Assembly: GCF_000149955.1 (NCBI RefSeq)
Contig: NC_030997.1
Location: 1,968,714-2,032,713, forward strand
DNA: 64,000 nucleotides
Direction: 5' to 3'
Source: Fusarium oxysporum f. sp. lycopersici 4287
Taxonomy: Eukaryota > Ascomycota > Sordariomycetes > Hypocreales > Nectriaceae
In this document: positions 21,640 through 31,438 of the stretch, in pieces
Position numbering within the stretch: position 1 is the first letter of the stretch
Layout: every line of letters begins with the position of its first letter
Made by a program: the position numbers and the translations under genes
The notes under the pieces: generated by a model
What the model was told of the DNA's origin: nothing
The model's input: the letters and a program-made list of their open reading frames with translations, nothing else
Database searches by the model: none

Positions 21640-24126
21640 CTATCCCTGTACACTTGAGGTCGTTCCGTCGCGCAGAGCAAAAAGCTCCCGCCTCCAACCA
21701 AACCACTTTGCCATTCTCTTCCCCATGATCCGTAAAAGAACCGGATCAATCTTGCCAACAGGATGCGGCTTATGAAAGACAATCCTGCCTCTGTCCCCCT
21801 GTTTAAATGCCACCGCCGAGCCGCTGTTATTCCTCGCTGTGAAACCCGCCTCAATCATGGCGTGCACGAATCGATCCCACAACACATCCTTGGCAACGTC
21901 GTCTTTGCTGGGAAACATAAGGTAAATGACCCCCAATGATGGCCTCGTCAGTGGGATGACGGCGTCTTTGGTGACCTTCCCTGCAGCTTCGGCTGATGGT
22001 TCCGTGACATCACTGGCAGAGGACCCATGCTCTGCTCGTGTCTTGACCTTTTCTCGACCCTGCGCTATCTTCGTCGACACGAGTCGCGGCTCAGATCCCA
22101 CGCTGAATGTGCCAGCAACGGTTCGCTGAGTCTCATCTGCCATCTGGATGGCGGTGAGGATCTCAGCCTCGGCTCGTTGCTCATCCTGGAAATACTCTGC
22201 ACTCAGGTTTGCTGAAACGACGCTAAGAATGCTATGAACCTCTTCTTCAGTAAATGCAGGCTCGCTGTGTGTAAGCTCCTCTTTCAGGAATCCCCTAATC
22301 GATTCCCAGAATTTCTCTACTGCTGTCCGGAGAGCCCGAGCCTGCCAAAGCCAATTATCATTTCTGGGACCTGTTGGTGGTTTTATGTTGTAGAAATCCC
22401 TGATGAACGCCCTCCCTATGCGCTGAAACACGACTGCGTCGGGTTTGATCATTCGGCGCAGCTTCCAAGACTCCCGATGTTCTGTGGCATAGACTTGGTG
22501 CAGTGTTCTCGCTGCGTTCTGGGGCCTGTGCGAACGGACAGCCATCAGCATTTCGTGACATGTTGATAGGTCAGAGAGTATCTGGTAGGTTATTTCATCC
22601 AGCCTCTTCCCCTCGGACGGATTGCTGGATAAATGATCCTGGATCATGGCGAAAAGCATGGCATGGTCGAAAGTCCTCTGGTCGTCGGGCTGTCCCTGTA
22701 GCTGAACAAGACACCAGTCGAGGGGGTCGTCTGTAAGTGACTCCTGGGTATTGGGAAGCGTTGTCCGTTTCAGCAAGCCGATTCTGTCGGACGAACGTTG
22801 GCTAGTATCGATTGTCCAGTGTTTCTGCATGCCTGGAATATGCGGCAATAGCCCCTCCAGGAGACTAGCCCTGTATATGACCTGGTTGACAAGGAGAAGC
22901 TCAAGAGCACCCAGAGCTTTATCGTAGCTGGGCGGCAAGGGCGTGCCGGGATAGATACTGTCGCTGAATCTCTTGCGCACCGCATCCACATGCCTGCACT
23001 CCATTTCAATCCATCGCCACCAACAGTAACTCTCGATCTCGAGAATAACGCGCTGGGTAAGCATCATAGCTCTCTGGTGTTCTGACGCCTTCTTGAAAAT
23101 GTCGGTTGCAAACATCATTTTGACATGTCTTCTCATGTACGCGCCGTCGCACTGCAGGTACCATAGATGATCTCCCGTCTCATTCAGGCGAGACTTTGCG
23201 AGTGTGAGTAGGTAATCGCAGTTGAACATCGGTGGACGTGAGAAAGCTTGGTTGGTGTAGGGAGACCAGAACTCCACTGCGCCTGTCTCGCGAAAGGCTT
23301 CGTGGCTGACGAGGTCGTGCCACTTCTCGGACCGTCGGGGTTGTTGAGGGTCTACTCCTTCAAGAACCTTATCCACGATATTGCAGAGGACCTCGAGAAG
23401 GTAGGCCTGCGCGTCGAGAACCAATATGGCTCTGGGATACCCAAGAGTATCAGCACGGTGTGCAGCCTTTGCTTCCCAGTCCACCAGCAATCCATATCGA
23501 TCTCCATACATGACGACGCATTTGGCAGAGAAATCCACGTCAAAGAACCCAGCTGCCCAGCCGAGAGTGAGCTGCCTGCTGTCAAAAGCCGCCCAGGACT
23601 GGGGAGAGTAGGCGGTCCGATAGTGAAGCAGAGCGAAAAGTACAGCAGGGTTGGTCTTGAGGACTTGTGCGTTGAGCCAGGGTAGCAGGAGTTGACGTCT
23701 CCGAGTGGGAATTCTGGCGTGTATGTAAAATCTCTCGCGCATGTACGTGTATCGCGGAAGAAACCATTGTTGTTCCTCCAAGTCCGGTGCTGCTTCTTTC
23801 AGTAATGCCGCTCTCTTCGCTTGGCTTCGCTTCTTCCACCGACTCAGCAAGACATCACCAAAGACGTCAATCTGTTCGCTAAGCTGAGTTCGCCGGCGAT
23901 GGATATCTCCCACGACGGAGCGGGCGCTGCGTTCTGCTTCGGCATCAGAAAGCCTGCGGTGGTAGGAGTGTTCAGGGCTATATTGCTCCTCGACGGCGTA
24001 GAATCCATTCTGGCAGTCGGCGCATTCGCACGGCGGTGGGCGGACGGACCTTTCGACGGCCGTAACGGTTGAGCTGTATTGAGGAGGATCTGGTTCCTCA
24101 TCCCGGTGCAGGGCGAATGGGTTCAT
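21640..24126 (-). CDS. large fungal ipa-like protein with possible HicA-like C-terminal domain
   Basis: Single exon of 828 residues. The ATG at 24126 starts MNPFALHRDEE; the frame continues upstream only via a TTG, so the ATG is preferred. The protein is soluble, rich in Trp, Arg and Leu, without signal or membrane segments. It resembles the conserved ascomycete family usually labelled ipa protein, whose biochemical role is not established. The last 80 or so residues form a separate module after an Ala/Glu-rich linker: VHAMIEAGFTARNNSGSAVAF, a basic strand RGRIVFHKPHPVG, then a helix LLRIMGKRMAKWFGW. The order resembles the HicA/YcfA dsRBD-like fold, but the HicA catalytic His of GSH is Ala here. 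The assignment of the module is inference. Confidence 0.85.
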   Translation of the reverse strand: MNPFALHRDEEPDPPQYSSTVTAVERSVRPPPCECADCQNGFYAVEEQYSPEHSYHRRLSDAEAERSARSVVGDIHRRRTQLSEQIDVFGDVLLSRWKKRSQAKRAALLKEAAPDLEEQQWFLPRYTYMRERFYIHARIPTRRRQLLLPWLNAQVLKTNPAVLFALLHYRTAYSPQSWAAFDSRQLTLGWAAGFFDVDFSAKCVVMYGDRYGLLVDWEAKAAHRADTLGYPRAILVLDAQAYLLEVLCNIVDKVLEGVDPQQPRRSEKWHDLVSHEAFRETGAVEFWSPYTNQAFSRPPMFNCDYLLTLAKSRLNETGDHLWYLQCDGAYMRRHVKMMFATDIFKKASEHQRAMMLTQRVILEIESYCWWRWIEMECRHVDAVRKRFSDSIYPGTPLPPSYDKALGALELLLVNQVIYRASLLEGLLPHIPGMQKHWTIDTSQRSSDRIGLLKRTTLPNTQESLTDDPLDWCLVQLQGQPDDQRTFDHAMLFAMIQDHLSSNPSEGKRLDEITYQILSDLSTCHEMLMAVRSHRPQNAARTLHQVYATEHRESWKLRRMIKPDAVVFQRIGRAFIRDFYNIKPPTGPRNDNWLWQARALRTAVEKFWESIRGFLKEELTHSEPAFTEEEVHSILSVVSANLSAEYFQDEQRAEAEILTAIQMADETQRTVAGTFSVGSEPRLVSTKIAQGREKVKTRAEHGSSASDVTEPSAEAAGKVTKDAVIPLTRPSLGVIYLMFPSKDDVAKDVLWDRFVHAMIEAGFTARNNSGSAVAFKQGDRGRIVFHKPHPVGKIDPVLLRIMGKRMAKWFGWRRELFALRDGTTSSVQG

Positions 24127-24833
24127 TGTTTCGAGATTGATCGATCGTGATGCTGCACAAGTTGGTTGAGCTCTTGGTTGCAACTGTTTATTTTGGCAGA
24201 GGCAGATTCACAAGTCAGACGCGTGAAAGCGGGGACCAATGAGAATACAACTACGATTACGCAGTGTAACACAGTGCAAACGCGGTTCTTTCTACAGCTT
24301 TCCTGAGGTACATGTCGAGATGTCTCTTTTGACAGAGGACTCAATGCTTTGTTCGTCATGTTCGCAAAATGGTGTAAGTGAGTGAGCTTTAGTGCACTTC
24401 AGCCTGGAACGTTCATTGGTCAAGCGTATTGAACTCCAGGGTACTAGACCTCATGAGGACGTGATCTGCGCCAGGATCAGATCCCTACCCAAAAAGCCTT
24501 GATGTAAGACAATCAATCATTAACGGAAATCTACGGGCAATGTGACGAGGTAATCGCAGTGGATAAAGAAAGATTTAATTATCTTATTGCAAGGCACTCC
24601 AGGCCGTATCACTCTAGCAAAAGTCTGGACAGTCCAAAGATTTGCTCAGAATCAAGAATACAATGCTGCGTTACCCCAGGTTGTCAGAGAGCACGACGTC
24701 ATCTCATTACTACATAAACCTCGGAAAGGCTAGTGCCCACATCTTTTGCATAATCCAACCTCGACACAAGCCCTGGTGTAAAATAATGCATCATGGCAAT
24801 GACTAAATATCCAGCCATTAGACGTTACGCAGC
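24127..24833. other. intergenic, 0.7 kb
   Basis: Holds the 5' region of the ipa-like gene and the 3' end of the GH43 gene. No coding signal seen. Confidence 0.5.
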
Positions 24834-25916
24834 TCAAGCCGTGTTGGCAAAAGCCTTCTGGATGCCTTCCAACTCCTCCAAAGTCAGGGAGATAATGGTA
24901 CCATGACGAGGAGACTCGGGGTATTTATAACCTGTACGCAGTGTCCACTTCCCACCGGCGAGATCAGTCGACTCAAGTGGAACATAACCATTACCGCCAA
25001 ATTCATCAGCCAGGAGGATATATCTAGCACCATTGACATCCTTGCAGTTGGTCTTGAAGATCGAAGGGCCCTCCACCTCTTGGGTTCCAGCGTTCTTTCC
25101 AATGCAACTAGCTATCATGTGCCAGTCATCTAACCCTGCAGTCAGCGAAGCACTGCTTTCCTGCACGATATCCGCACAACCGTTGATAGTAGCCTTTGTG
25201 AAACGATAGTAGATTCCATCCTCCTTGATAACAGTGGAGTCGATCCGGCCGTTAGGTGGTTCGTCTTGCCAGACCTTTGGCTCGCTGAACGTTATAAAGT
25301 CATCCGTGGTAGCATAGACCATCCGCTGGTATGCAGTAGGATTATGATCGGGGTTTGCTTCATTGTCATAAATGCCAGAAGCCCAGTAGACAACATAGGT
25401 CTTAAGATCATCATCATAATAAGCCTCGGGTGCCCAGGTATTGCCGTAATTATCTGGCGATACCTCAACATGACGCTGGGCACTCCACGTGATAAGGTCT
25501 TTTGACTCCCAGATCTCAAGATATCGGCTGCCAAAGCGTTGAGCGTCTCCCCAGCTCGTACCGCAGCCGATACAAAGATCAGTCGCCAGGATGTAGAATT
25601 TGTCCCCCTTATGTGACCTTAAGATGAAGGGATCGCGGACTCCACCGTCCCCTTTTGTAGATTTCAAGATGAGCTTCCCATTGTTGAGCTCCGTGAAGGA
25701 CAGGGCGTCGTTTCCGTTGCTGGCAGCCAGATAAATGTTTTCATCACGGTTGCTGAAGTAGAGAAAGGCGTAACCTTCATAATTGGAATTGCAACTAATC
25801 TCCCTCTTGGCAGCTTCAGCCCCAGCTCGTATGGCAGGGGTAGGCGACCCAGAGGTGAGGATCGGCAACACCGCCAGAGCGCCGAGAATGATGGATGGAT
25901 TGAGTATAGATAGCAT
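24834..25916 (-). CDS. secreted GH43 arabinan-degrading enzyme (exo-alpha-1,5-arabinofuranosidase type)
   Basis: Single exon of 360 residues. The ATG at 25916 begins a signal peptide (MLSILNPSIILGALAVLPIL), so the in-frame non-ATG extension upstream is rejected. The five-bladed beta-propeller of GH43 is recognisable: FSNRDENIYLAAS with the likely catalytic-base Asp near 58, GVRDPFI with the pKa-modulating Asp95, the conserved NTWAPEAYYDD segment, and the acid Glu in EVEGPSIF. The segment order matches GH43 subfamily 26-like exo-acting arabinofuranosidases, but the exact subfamily is inferred. The enzyme would release arabinose from plant cell-wall arabinan outside the cell. The next gene upstream on the same strand is a GH30 xylanase-like enzyme, consistent with plant-wall use. 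Confidence 0.9.
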   Translation of the reverse strand: MLSILNPSIILGALAVLPILTSGSPTPAIRAGAEAAKREISCNSNYEGYAFLYFSNRDENIYLAASNGNDALSFTELNNGKLILKSTKGDGGVRDPFILRSHKGDKFYILATDLCIGCGTSWGDAQRFGSRYLEIWESKDLITWSAQRHVEVSPDNYGNTWAPEAYYDDDLKTYVVYWASGIYDNEANPDHNPTAYQRMVYATTDDFITFSEPKVWQDEPPNGRIDSTVIKEDGIYYRFTKATINGCADIVQESSASLTAGLDDWHMIASCIGKNAGTQEVEGPSIFKTNCKDVNGARYILLADEFGGNGYVPLESTDLAGGKWTLRTGYKYPESPRHGTIISLTLEELEGIQKAFANTA

Positions 25917-26910
25917 TGTGAAAGAAGATGTGACGAGATAAGTTGCTCTGATGGACTGGGATTGAAATTTGGAGTGCAAAGTATGTGCCTTCTTATAGCT
26001 GGACCTGCGGAAATGTCCCACTTTCGCCATGACCTCTCTGTTGAAGATCCTTTCTGAATAAGAATATAAGGTTCTCACGTTATGCTTAGAAGGACGCTAA
26101 GCGCTAAGCTTAAGCCGAGTCATTGGATCGGATAACTTGATCTACACAACCCCAGATTTCCCATCCCCGCACTAACCTATTTATTTTTGTTCCAGGGGAT
26201 CTTTGCCATAGCCGAGCAAATAGCCTGTCTTCTCTTTCATTATACGAGAATGTAGATCCTATGATCCATGAGTCCGTACCAGTCTTAAAGACTTCCGTAA
26301 AATACTCTGCGCAATTACAAAGCCGCGCCAATAAACGCTGTGATGCATAGAGCCAACCAGCGCCTTCCCTATACTAGTTTTGCTCAACCTCCTCAGCCTT
26401 GCTTCCGTCTAAACATTTTGGGGCCGCGTTCAACCTCGCTCTTCATACAGCAGAGGAAGCTTTTATTAGGGATCCTAGATGGTTGCCACAAATTAATGTA
26501 TCATCGACTTCCTGGTCTCCGCAAGGAGGTAAGAGTTCATAGTGGCCATGGTGTTGATGGCCCTGATGTATCTACAGAGCTAAGACTTTACAGGAATTAA
26601 CAAGGTTAGTCATGATATCGATAAGTCACTTCACTAACGCTTCAATCATGAATCACTTTATTTTAGCCTTGTGATCAATGCATGGGTTATCAAGCCATGC
26701 TATACATCCAGATGTAAATAGCTAGCTACTTGTCTTGAGCAGGCCAGCAAAAACACATATTTCCAAGCACATCCCGTGCGCAGAAGATAAATACAAGTGA
26801 AATAAAGGGCTGAAAAGAATACTACTGCTTAATCAATAGCCTGGATGCTTTAAAATAGTGAAAGCTAGCTATGCCTCTAGTAAGAACAACAGCATTTCCT
26901 GCTAGAGAGA
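25917..26910. other. intergenic, 1.0 kb, promoter of the GH43 gene
   Basis: Between two tandem minus-strand hydrolase genes. A TATA-like box is listed separately. Short frames at 26110-26331 and 26340-26600 have no features. Confidence 0.5.
25991..25997 (-). promoter_or_regulatory. TATA-like box of the GH43 gene
   Basis: TATAAGA on the minus strand about 75-80 bases before the GH43 ATG, a fitting distance. Motif and position only. Confidence 0.4.
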
Positions 26911-28578
26911 CTACTTGGTGCAATGACCACGACGGTGACTACCATGACCACATCGACGATGAGCGGCAACATGCGTGCTGTGCGATCGGTGGGAATCCTT
27001 CTTCGCAGCGCTCTTCTTGGAACTCTTGGGCGTTACGGCCGGCGCGGGGTATTTTGTCGCCTTGGCGGACTCGACTACAGAGGTAGCCTGAGCGTGGGTT
27101 GGAGCTCTGACGATCGAGAGTGTTGTTGAAGTCGGCTTTTGGCGAACCGAGCTGTGCTCATCACTAGCGGGAGTGGGAACAGATTGCAAAGAAATAGCAG
27201 TTGACACCGGATTCGAGCTCTTTGCGGTTGTGAGCTTCACAGTGACAACACCGTGCACCGGGACTGTAACCTTGACACGATTGTCGGACACAGTCACCTT
27301 GGTATTTACCATCTGTGCCTCAGCATCCGAAGTGAAAGCCTCAGCTGTTGAGAAAGTACTTCCTGTAACGCCCAGGTCGACTGTCTGAGCAGTAGTGCCC
27401 GTGTTGGTAAGCACCAAGACGACACTCCCATCCACGTTTTCAAACGCACCAACGATAGTATCTTGAACAACACCTGAAGTTGAAAGCCTATGTGCGCCAG
27501 GGCGAATGTGGCGCGACCAGTGAGCAATAGCCCAGAGAATCGAGGATATGGTAAACTTGGTGCCATCCGTGTCGATGACATGAGAAAGAGACCCTCGGTT
27601 GTTAGTCTCAACGCCCTCCCAGTAGATATAGGCCGAAAGATCAGCATTGACGATACCTTGCGCGATCTTGACTGCCCACGTGAAGCCTTCGTTGGAACCT
27701 CCGTTGACGTACCAAGCAGTGGCAAACGCCTGGTCATTGGCAGCTCCCTCGGACATCCAAGTTGGCAAAGTAGTGTTCATAGGCTGGTCAGGGCTGCTGG
27801 AGTACTCGTGCGAGGTGATGACAGACAGATAGCTCTCCACCCCAAGCTCAGCCAGCTTCGCGGTGTACTCCATCTGCGACTTCCAACCGATGTTGTCACA
27901 GCACGTCATCTTGATATCACCAAGTCCCTTGGAATTCAAAGCACTGTGCAGAAGAGGAATGACAACTGCAGCCTGCTCGGCAGATGAGAGCATAAAGTCC
28001 GAGCCATCGCCCTCATTAAGGAAGCCAACGTGCGATACAGGGATGCCAGCCTCCTTGTAATATGAGAGGTATTCGACTATTATCTGAACGTAACGATGTC
28101 TCCAATCTCCAGATGCGCATGACACACCAGGTGTACCGCAGAGACGACCCATACTCTTGGCTGACTTCATGTATAGAGGCGCAGACCAGGCATTGGCGTA
28201 GATAGTCTCTACACCATAGCTCATGGCCTGTTTGCTGAACCATACCTGGCCATCATCATCGCCGTCAAAATGGAAAACAGGCTGCTTCGCGGGGTTGTCG
28301 GTGTTGGTGCTCGTGATGGAGTTGGAGTCATCGCAGCCGATTTTGTTCCGGATGATGGATAGGCCGGCGCCGGTTGTAGTGTTGAAGAGAAGATCCAGGC
28401 CCTCTTTCTGTGGTCCGGGGCCAAGATTTTGGAATTGCTTGGCATGGCCGTAGGCCTCGGAGACACCAAAGCCATCAATGACCTGGAGTCTCTTGTTGGT
28501 GTTGACAGTAACGGATGTATCGCCGAGCGCCAGGCCGGTATGAGCAGCAAGGACAGAAAGAATAAGTGAGAAGAGCAT
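26911..28578 (-). CDS. secreted GH30 glycosidase (xylanase/glucanase type) with basic His-rich tail
   Basis: Single exon of 555 residues. The ATG at 28578 starts a clear signal peptide (MLFSLILSVLAAHTGLALG); the long upstream in-frame extension is hydrophobic noise. The GH30 fold opens with QVIDGFGVSEAYGHAK. The acid/base Glu is E189 in FLNEGD (family usually NEP) and the nucleophile is E277 in TWMSEGA. A beta-sandwich side domain follows (VLVLTNTGTTAQTVDLG). The architecture fits fungal GH30_7-type enzymes acting on glucuronoxylan or beta-1,6-glucan. After a Ser/Thr/Pro spacer, the last 35 residues are very basic and His-rich with two Cys, which is not part of the usual catalytic unit and might bind metal or anionic wall polymers. 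Intact and probably active. Confidence 0.9.
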   Translation of the reverse strand: MLFSLILSVLAAHTGLALGDTSVTVNTNKRLQVIDGFGVSEAYGHAKQFQNLGPGPQKEGLDLLFNTTTGAGLSIIRNKIGCDDSNSITSTNTDNPAKQPVFHFDGDDDGQVWFSKQAMSYGVETIYANAWSAPLYMKSAKSMGRLCGTPGVSCASGDWRHRYVQIIVEYLSYYKEAGIPVSHVGFLNEGDGSDFMLSSAEQAAVVIPLLHSALNSKGLGDIKMTCCDNIGWKSQMEYTAKLAELGVESYLSVITSHEYSSSPDQPMNTTLPTWMSEGAANDQAFATAWYVNGGSNEGFTWAVKIAQGIVNADLSAYIYWEGVETNNRGSLSHVIDTDGTKFTISSILWAIAHWSRHIRPGAHRLSTSGVVQDTIVGAFENVDGSVVLVLTNTGTTAQTVDLGVTGSTFSTAEAFTSDAEAQMVNTKVTVSDNRVKVTVPVHGVVTVKLTTAKSSNPVSTAISLQSVPTPASDEHSSVRQKPTSTTLSIVRAPTHAQATSVVESAKATKYPAPAVTPKSSKKSAAKKDSHRSHSTHVAAHRRCGHGSHRRGHCTK

Positions 28579-30235
28579 ATTGCGCAGTAATGAGTTTATG
28601 ATAGATTTTGAAACGAAAAGTAAATTTTGTCTAGTAAAGGAATTTAGGAGATTCCTAGGCAAGTTGAAGTGAATGTAGAAAAGAAACAACAATGAGCGAA
28701 AATTGAATGAATGAAGAGTTAGAGAGTGCTTCAGCTGGATGTATAACAGCTCAGCTCTATTAAAGTATAGATTTAAAGCCAGGCTCTTAACATCGAACGC
28801 GATCAGCCCTCTCATTGAGCGGATCAGTATTACTTTCAAGCTCTCTAGCAAGTCTTTACCATCCCAGTAACAAACAGGGGTGACGGGAAGACGGCACAGC
28901 TAGACACAGCGCATGTTGGTAGTTTTGAGGTTCTTGTTAAATTCGAGGGGCTCAGAACAACGTGTCGCAAAGGACTGCCGTTGCCGTCTACTCCGACCTG
29001 AAAGCCCAGACTTCGTTTAAAGAATGTACGTTGCATCATTCCAGAGCGAGGTTTACAGGAACGCCAGCAATCGACATGAAGGGTGGGGCGCCTTGAAAGA
29101 TGGTACGCTAATTGCAGACCATGAAATCTGAAGCGTCTTTCATCTGCCTATCTCTGCCATGAAAGTCTTCAAATAAATATGTATATGTATTGCCAATGTT
29201 GTGTACATTTACTCTTACATTGCCTAAATACCGAGAATATGCTACAGGGTAAAGATGGATGTTTTCTTTGTCCAGGCCGCTTTAGATGTCTGGCCACTTT
29301 CCCGTCCCTCATCTCAATCAATCAGCGCTTACAGAGACAGGAAAGCTTGTTTTACCGCTAACATTACGTGGGCAGTTTCAGGTTCGCCAAAGTTACCTTA
29401 CCGAACCACGCTAAAATGTTTGACAGGAGAGGACGATAAGGCGGCTTGTGTGTTCGGATAACCGGCATTATCTGAAACGGCGGGAGGTCCACCAATCATT
29501 TCCGGGGAGCTTCTCATCAGCAGATCAGGTATCTTTATGTCCTTGATGTCCCTTCAGACGGCTTTGGAACCGAGTACAGTGGGCATAATCGCAACTGGAG
29601 TCTCTTCCTGAAAGGTTATTAAGCTATGGATAAATAGCTAAAGCCACAGATCCATCTTTCTGCGACAATCTTGGAAACTTTTGCCAGACTATGTCATATC
29701 AATCACTTTTCCAGACATGGCCGAAAGAAAGAAAGGGTTCTATAATACACTCATTAAAACAGACCTTGCGAAACCCTAACAGATCAGAACGCCGTAGGAG
29801 GAGCATAATAGTATAAAGTGGCTATAAGTTATGGGTTTACATTGCGGTGTTCTTGGATTTGACTGGTTCTGGTGACTGGTTTTGTCAAGAGCTCAGAACA
29901 GCAATCGAGAACCATGCAATGTGGAACGTGTGTTTAATGGAGGCAAGAAAACACCGGACCTTGATTCTAAGTAATTAGAAGCTTAGGTAAGTCAGTATTA
30001 TCCTAGGACTAAGTCTTAGGTAAGTAAATATAATTTTAGGAGATTCGTTAATAGGTTTATTTTAGTATCCTAAACTTGGTCTTACTCTTCCAAGTTATAT
30101 TTTGGCTCCCCCTTGGTAAATCTGATCAAGCTGCAGCCGTTCTTGAGCACGAAAGCTCCGATGTTTCTGGCCTAGGTCGAACCACTCGGTCGCCGTCACT
30201 GTCGGTGGCTGTGTGGGAACACGCTCTCCTTCAGG
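28579..30235. other. intergenic, 1.65 kb
   Basis: Upstream of the GH30 gene. From about 29970 to 30075 it becomes AT-rich with repeated CTTAGG/CCTAAG words, similar to stretches elsewhere in the window. No ORF supported. Confidence 0.45.
29975..30075. repeat. AT-rich stretch with recurring CTTAGG words
   Basis: Words such as CTTAGGTAAGT, TCCTAGGACTAAG, TTTTAGGAGA and TCCTAAACTT are packed into 100 bases. Related words occur near 31340-31425, 35130-35185 and 50855-50920. Could be remnants of one small dispersed repeat; boundaries are not resolvable by eye. Confidence 0.3.
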
Positions 30236-30720
30236 TCATACAAATATCGACCCTTGATACGAGCTACTTTCGATGGCTGAGCGACTGGGGCCAGAGTCGT
30301 CAGGTCCGAATGTTTCGCCGGAATAAGCATAGTTAATAGGTGCCGTGCTTCGTCGAGGCTTCTTAAGCGGGGAAGTTGCTTGATCACTTGTAGTTGTATC
30401 ATCGTTACTGGTAACAGTATCGGTCTGCTTGTAGGCCGTGACAGCTGCGAAAGCAGCCCAAAGCTCTTCGAGGTTTACACCGTACTTGCCAACCAGGAAC
30501 TGCTTACTTATATTGGACTGTTCTGGATCGGGACTTTTGACGAAGGTGTTGATTTCGAGGAGGGAGGCATCGGTGAGCTCAGGGTTGAAGCTGAATTGTT
30601 TGTTCTCGAAGGCGGGAAGCAGGCTGTCCCGTGTTTTCGAGACGATGACGTGACAGATCAAGAGTCGATGAGTGCTCTAACTGCTGCCGTAGGTACCTGA
30701 GTTTTATCGAACTTGAGGGT
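30236..30720 (-). pseudogene. decayed paralogue of the orphan gene at 31439
   Basis: The minus-strand translation aligns with the N-terminal part of the intact 394-residue protein at 31439. Compare ICHVIVSKTRDSLLP with ACQVIVSPTAHNVLP, SPDPEQSNISKQFLVGKYG with GPDPSLMHHSTHFLISEYG, and LEELWAAFAAV with LGEMWAALAAV. The copy has no ATG. A TAG stands near 30685 where the intact paralogue has a Trp (the NWG position), and it stops at 30236 without the C-terminal 200 residues. It faces away from the intact copy, so the pair is divergent. The identity is by-eye alignment. Confidence 0.6.
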
Positions 30721-31438
30721 ACTTGTTCAGGATGTTCAAACAAGTGATCCGCAATATGCAACCACCACTGTAATGCTAACAAAGAAGAATAAATAACGGT
30801 TGCGCGATTATCAATCATCAGGACAAACAACAAGGTTAAGTCAAACCGGTAAAAAAAAAAAGCAGTAGCTAAGGTTAAATAGCGCGATTTGTACAGCAAC
30901 TCGCCCTAATTAAAGTACGCTGTTCATGATATTCTGGCCCTGTTGACTACCCTGCAGATTGACGGGGCATCCAGCTCGCTTATCTTACCTACATCGGGCT
31001 CACTGGCGAGCCCAAGCGCTGTCTTCCTCATTCACATCGATTCACGGTCGACTTGTAGAATCCCATAAACATAAACAATGGATTTTGGTCTACGCTGTGG
31101 ATTCTTTTCCTTCAATCTTTCTTTGGGTACCCTCATCAGAAACAACTTCATTTTTTTCCTATCTCACTTTTTGGACTTTTGTAACCTTGCCTGACAAGCA
31201 TCAACTCTCGCCTGCGTGCGCTCCTAACCAGGGCAACCGATCTTACAACCGGTAGCTCAAGACATATCTTTTTACTTTCATCTGTATCTCAAAGTCGTCT
31301 CCAGGCGATAAGAAAATATTGCCCGGATCCCAAGGACGAGGAGCCTTAGGTGAAATACCATAAACTTAGGGCGCCCTTTGATGAACTTGATCTAACATGC
31401 TTTCCTAAGTTTAGACAATTTCTTCATCGAAAATCAGA
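30721..31438. other. region between divergent paralogues
   Basis: 0.7 kb of promoter-like sequence upstream of the gene at 31439. It includes a poly-A tract near 30850 and CTTAGG-type words near 31340-31425. A frame at 30959-31255 has no features. Confidence 0.45.

Noticed and set aside
24834..26078. Longer GH43 product from an upstream start
   Set aside because: The 54-residue extension ahead of the signal peptide is unlike any secretory leader.
26911..28851. Longer GH30 product with 91 extra N-terminal residues
   Set aside because: The signal peptide begins exactly at the ATG at 28578; the extension is Leu/Phe/Asn-rich leader sequence.
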